A DNA stretch of 17,314 nucleotides from NCBI GenBank assembly GCA_023433855.1, contig JAEYTV010000428.1, forward strand, positions 1-17,314, read 5' to 3'. The notes below the pieces were generated by a model that was not told the origin of the DNA, ran no database searches, and was given only the letters and a program-made list of their open reading frames with translations. How positions within the stretch are numbered: the stretch's first letter is position 1; every line of letters starts with the position of its first letter. Position numbers and translations under genes: made by a program. Below, piece by piece: positions 15,211-17,314 of this stretch. The stretch comes from Pseudomonadota bacterium (GTDB lineage: Bacteria > Pseudomonadota > Alphaproteobacteria > Rhizobiales > Rhizobiaceae).

Positions 15211-15376
15211 GGGCAAATACGAATTGCTGCAGGTCCTGCGTCCCGCGGCTTTGTTGACATATCTCCGCCTTGAGAACCCTTTTTTGACGTATTTGTAACA
15301 AAGAGAATTTTTAACTAAGCATAGCAATCGGAGGGTGCGAATTGGCGAGGGTCCCCGCGGATCGAGGGCACGTGCG
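15211..15376 (+). promoter_or_regulatory. AT-rich waaA upstream region with repeated TTGA hexamers
   Basis: The segment 15250-15325 is far more AT-rich than its surroundings. It contains TTGACA (15254-15259), TTGAGA (15270-15275) and TTGACG (15284-15289), starting 16 and 14 bases apart, and a T6 run (15280-15285). TTGACA and TTGACG are good -35 matches, but no clear -10 lies 16-18 bases downstream of either. A waaA promoter here is likely from composition; its exact position is not determined. Confidence 0.4.
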
Positions 15377-16702
15377 ATGAGCAGCAGGGTCGCACGCCTT
15401 GCGCTTCTTGGCTACCGGTTGAGTGGCGTCGTGCTCTATCCGCTGGTCGGGCCCTACCTGACTTACCGGGCCATGAAGGGGAAGGAAGACAAGTCACGCC
15501 GCCTGGAGCGGCTTGGCTATGCAAGCCTTCCTCGCCCCCGGGGGCCGCTCATCTGGATGCATGCGGCAAGCGTCGGCGAAACACTGGCGATAATGCCGCT
15601 GATACGCGAGTTGCGCCGCCGTGAAATTCATGTGCTGCTCACGACCGGTACCGTCACCTCTGCGAACCTCATTCGATCCCGGCTAGCCGACGAGGTGCTC
15701 CATCAATATGTTCCGCTGGACGTCAAGTTTCCGATCAAACGCTTCATAAGCTATTGGAGACCGGACGCCTGCATAACCGCAGAATCCGAGATATGGCCGA
15801 CCACCGTTTCGGAACTTGCGCGTCGCGGCATCCCGCAGATCCGCGTCAACGCTCGCATTTCCGACCGTTCTTTCGAGCGTTGGCGCAGGCGCAGCACGAT
15901 CGCCGAAGCTCTCTTTGAAAAGATGGCGCTTGTGGTAGCCCAGTCGGATCTTGATGCCGAACGGTTCCGCGATCTGGGTGCCTGGCCGGTCGTGGTCTCC
16001 GGCAACCTGAAAAGTGACACGGATCCTCCTCCTTGCGACGAGGCACTTCTTGCCAGATACCGCAATGAGATTGGTGGCCGCAGAACCTGGGCGGCGATAT
16101 CAACCTTCGAAGGCGAGGAAGAAGCGGTAGCATCGGTGCATCGAGCGCTGAAGCCCAAGAATGGTCAACTGACAATACTGGTGCCTCGACATCCAGATCG
16201 TGCCGATGCGGTAGAGGCCATGTTGAAGGATGCGGGCCTCAGCGTAGCTCGACGTTCCCGGGACGAGCCTGTGACCCCCGAGACCGATGTTTTCCTGGGC
16301 GATAGCATCGGGGAGATGGGGCTCTACCTCCGGCTGACGGAAATCGCCTTTGTCGGCAAGTCTCTTGCAGAAGCCGTGGGGGGGCAAAATCCCCTGGAAC
16401 CGGCCATGCTGGGATGTGCTGTTCTGTCCGGGCCCAACGTGCAGAATTTCCGCGATGCATACCAACTGCTGGTGCGGAAAGGCGGAGCACGCATCGTCAA
16501 GGATGCGGAGATGCTCACCAAGGCGGCCCATTACCTGATGATAAACGATGCGGCGCGCGAAAAAATGATCGCAGCCGGTCATGAGGCCATGGAGGAGATG
16601 CGTGGCGCACTGGCGAGCACGGTGAAGGCGCTCGAACCCTATATCAATCCCTTGACGGTGAGTGCGCGGCTTCAGCCGAAGACGGTCAGGGCCGCCCGAT
16701 GA
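15377..16702 (+). CDS. waaA: 3-deoxy-D-manno-octulosonic acid (Kdo) transferase WaaA
   Basis: A 441-residue glycosyltransferase (GT30/GT-B fold) that adds Kdo from CMP-Kdo to lipid IVA on the cytoplasmic face of the inner membrane. The N-terminal hydrophobic segment (about 8-30) anchors it. The conserved WMHAASVGE motif puts the catalytic base at E68. ESEIWP, the VSGNLKSDT linker, AAISTFEGEEE, VPRHPDRADAV, GDSIGEMGLYLRL, FVGKSL and GGQNPLEPAML follow in family order. ATG 15377 is preferred: GAGGG (15364-15368) is 8 bases upstream. An in-frame GTG at 15335 would add 14 residues that do not look like the family start. Length is close to the family norm. The stop overlaps the next ATG in ATGA. 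Confidence 0.96.
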   Translation: MSSRVARLALLGYRLSGVVLYPLVGPYLTYRAMKGKEDKSRRLERLGYASLPRPRGPLIWMHAASVGETLAIMPLIRELRRREIHVLLTTGTVTSANLIRSRLADEVLHQYVPLDVKFPIKRFISYWRPDACITAESEIWPTTVSELARRGIPQIRVNARISDRSFERWRRRSTIAEALFEKMALVVAQSDLDAERFRDLGAWPVVVSGNLKSDTDPPPCDEALLARYRNEIGGRRTWAAISTFEGEEEAVASVHRALKPKNGQLTILVPRHPDRADAVEAMLKDAGLSVARRSRDEPVTPETDVFLGDSIGEMGLYLRLTEIAFVGKSLAEAVGGQNPLEPAMLGCAVLSGPNVQNFRDAYQLLVRKGGARIVKDAEMLTKAAHYLMINDAAREKMIAAGHEAMEEMRGALASTVKALEPYINPLTVSARLQPKTVRAAR

Positions 16703-17314
16703 ACGACCACAGGTTTGCCGACATAGCAGGTATCGTTTTTGACAAGGACGGCACCTTGCTGCGCTATGACGAGAGCTGGGGTCCGGTGAACCGGGAAGCG
16801 GCTCGTATCGCCGCTGCAGGCAGGGGGGAACTTGAACCGAAGCTCCTTTTGGCAGGTGGCATGGACCCCATTACCGGTCACACGCGGGCAGACAGCCTGC
16901 TTGCCGCTGGCAATGCAGAAGAAATCGCCAGGGGGTTTGTTGCCGCTGGTTCTCCACTTGATGTGGCGGCGCTGACGCTCCTGCTTGATGAACTCTTTGT
17001 CCGCGCAGCCACATTCTCGGTGCCGGTCACCGATCTGGGTGGTTTCTTTTCGCGCCTAAGGGCCCGCGGTTATAAACTCGGCGTTGCCTCGAGCGACAAC
17101 GAGGAAGCGATCCGGCAGACGGCTATTCGCTTCGGTTTCCTACAGCATCTCGACTTTCTTGCCGGGTACGACAGCGGCCATGGCGTCAAGCCGGAGCCCG
17201 GGATGCTGAACGGCTTCTGCCAAAGCGTCGGGCTCGAACCGGCGCAGGTGGCCGTTGTCGGGGACAACAATCACGACATGCACATGGGCGCGCGGGCTGG
17301 CATAGGTCTCAAGG
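16699..17314 (+). CDS. HAD-superfamily phosphatase, phosphoglycolate phosphatase-like (3' end outside window)
   Basis: The frame starts at ATG 16699, overlapping the waaA stop as ATGA, and remains open for 205 codons to the window edge. It has all four HAD motifs: D15-K-D17-G-T-L (motif I, intact DxD), S131/S132 in GVASSDN (motif II), K164 in HGVKPEP (motif III) and G188-D189-N-N-H-D193 (motif IV). About 110 residues between motifs I and II form a C1-type cap, as in phosphoglycolate phosphatase (Gph) and related enzymes. KdsC (Kdo-8-phosphate phosphatase) lacks such a cap, so it is not a good match despite the waaA neighbour. The substrate is unknown. The ATGA overlap implies translational coupling to waaA. 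Confidence 0.9.
   Translation, partial: MNDHRFADIAGIVFDKDGTLLRYDESWGPVNREAARIAAAGRGELEPKLLLAGGMDPITGHTRADSLLAAGNAEEIARGFVAAGSPLDVAALTLLLDELFVRAATFSVPVTDLGGFFSRLRARGYKLGVASSDNEEAIRQTAIRFGFLQHLDFLAGYDSGHGVKPEPGMLNGFCQSVGLEPAQVAVVGDNNHDMHMGARAGIGLK

Noticed and set aside
1..17314. CRISPR arrays, tRNA or rRNA genes, insertion sequences, prophage genes
   Set aside because: None recognised: no regularly spaced repeats, no transposase or integrase motifs, and no tRNA cloverleaf found by eye.

Overview
The window looks like chromosomal DNA of an alphaproteobacterium, most likely Rhizobiaceae (Hyphomicrobiales). This rests on high G+C with GC-rich third positions, on recalled rhizobial matches to most of the proteins, and on the combination of a DUF4170 protein with Kdo transferase (waaA), an alphaproteobacterial-type HAD hydrolase and an RluB with a very long basic tail. 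No database search was possible, so the genus is not named.

Layout: (1) 1-753, 3' part of a chromate transporter. (2) 850-5919, a plus-strand run of a TIGR01459-type HAD hydrolase, ribF (FMN/FAD synthesis) and ileS (isoleucyl-tRNA synthetase). The ribF-ileS gap holds an isoleucine-rich 20-codon leader ORF followed by mutually exclusive hairpins. (3) 6051-6680, a lipoprotein of unknown function. (4) 6697-7152, tadA on the minus strand, divergent from rluB-rsmD-patatin on the plus strand (7301-10606). (5) 10603-12408, a KefB/C-type cation:proton antiporter on the minus strand; it meets the patatin gene tail to tail in a shared CTAG. (6) 12409-12753, a 345-base non-coding spacer with hairpins and an operator-like palindrome. 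(7) 12754 to the end, pmbA/tldE, a CysQ/inositol-phosphatase family gene, a DUF4170 gene, waaA and a second HAD phosphatase cut off by the window edge.

How the genes relate: most are housekeeping genes for translation and RNA modification (ileS, tadA, rluB, rsmD), flavin cofactors (ribF) and the lipid A/envelope (waaA, lipoprotein, patatin). No prophage, insertion sequence, CRISPR array, tRNA or rRNA was recognised. The signal most worth following is regulatory: the sequence between ribF and ileS has the parts of a ribosome-mediated attenuator that would sense isoleucyl-tRNA charging, possibly on a leaderless mRNA.
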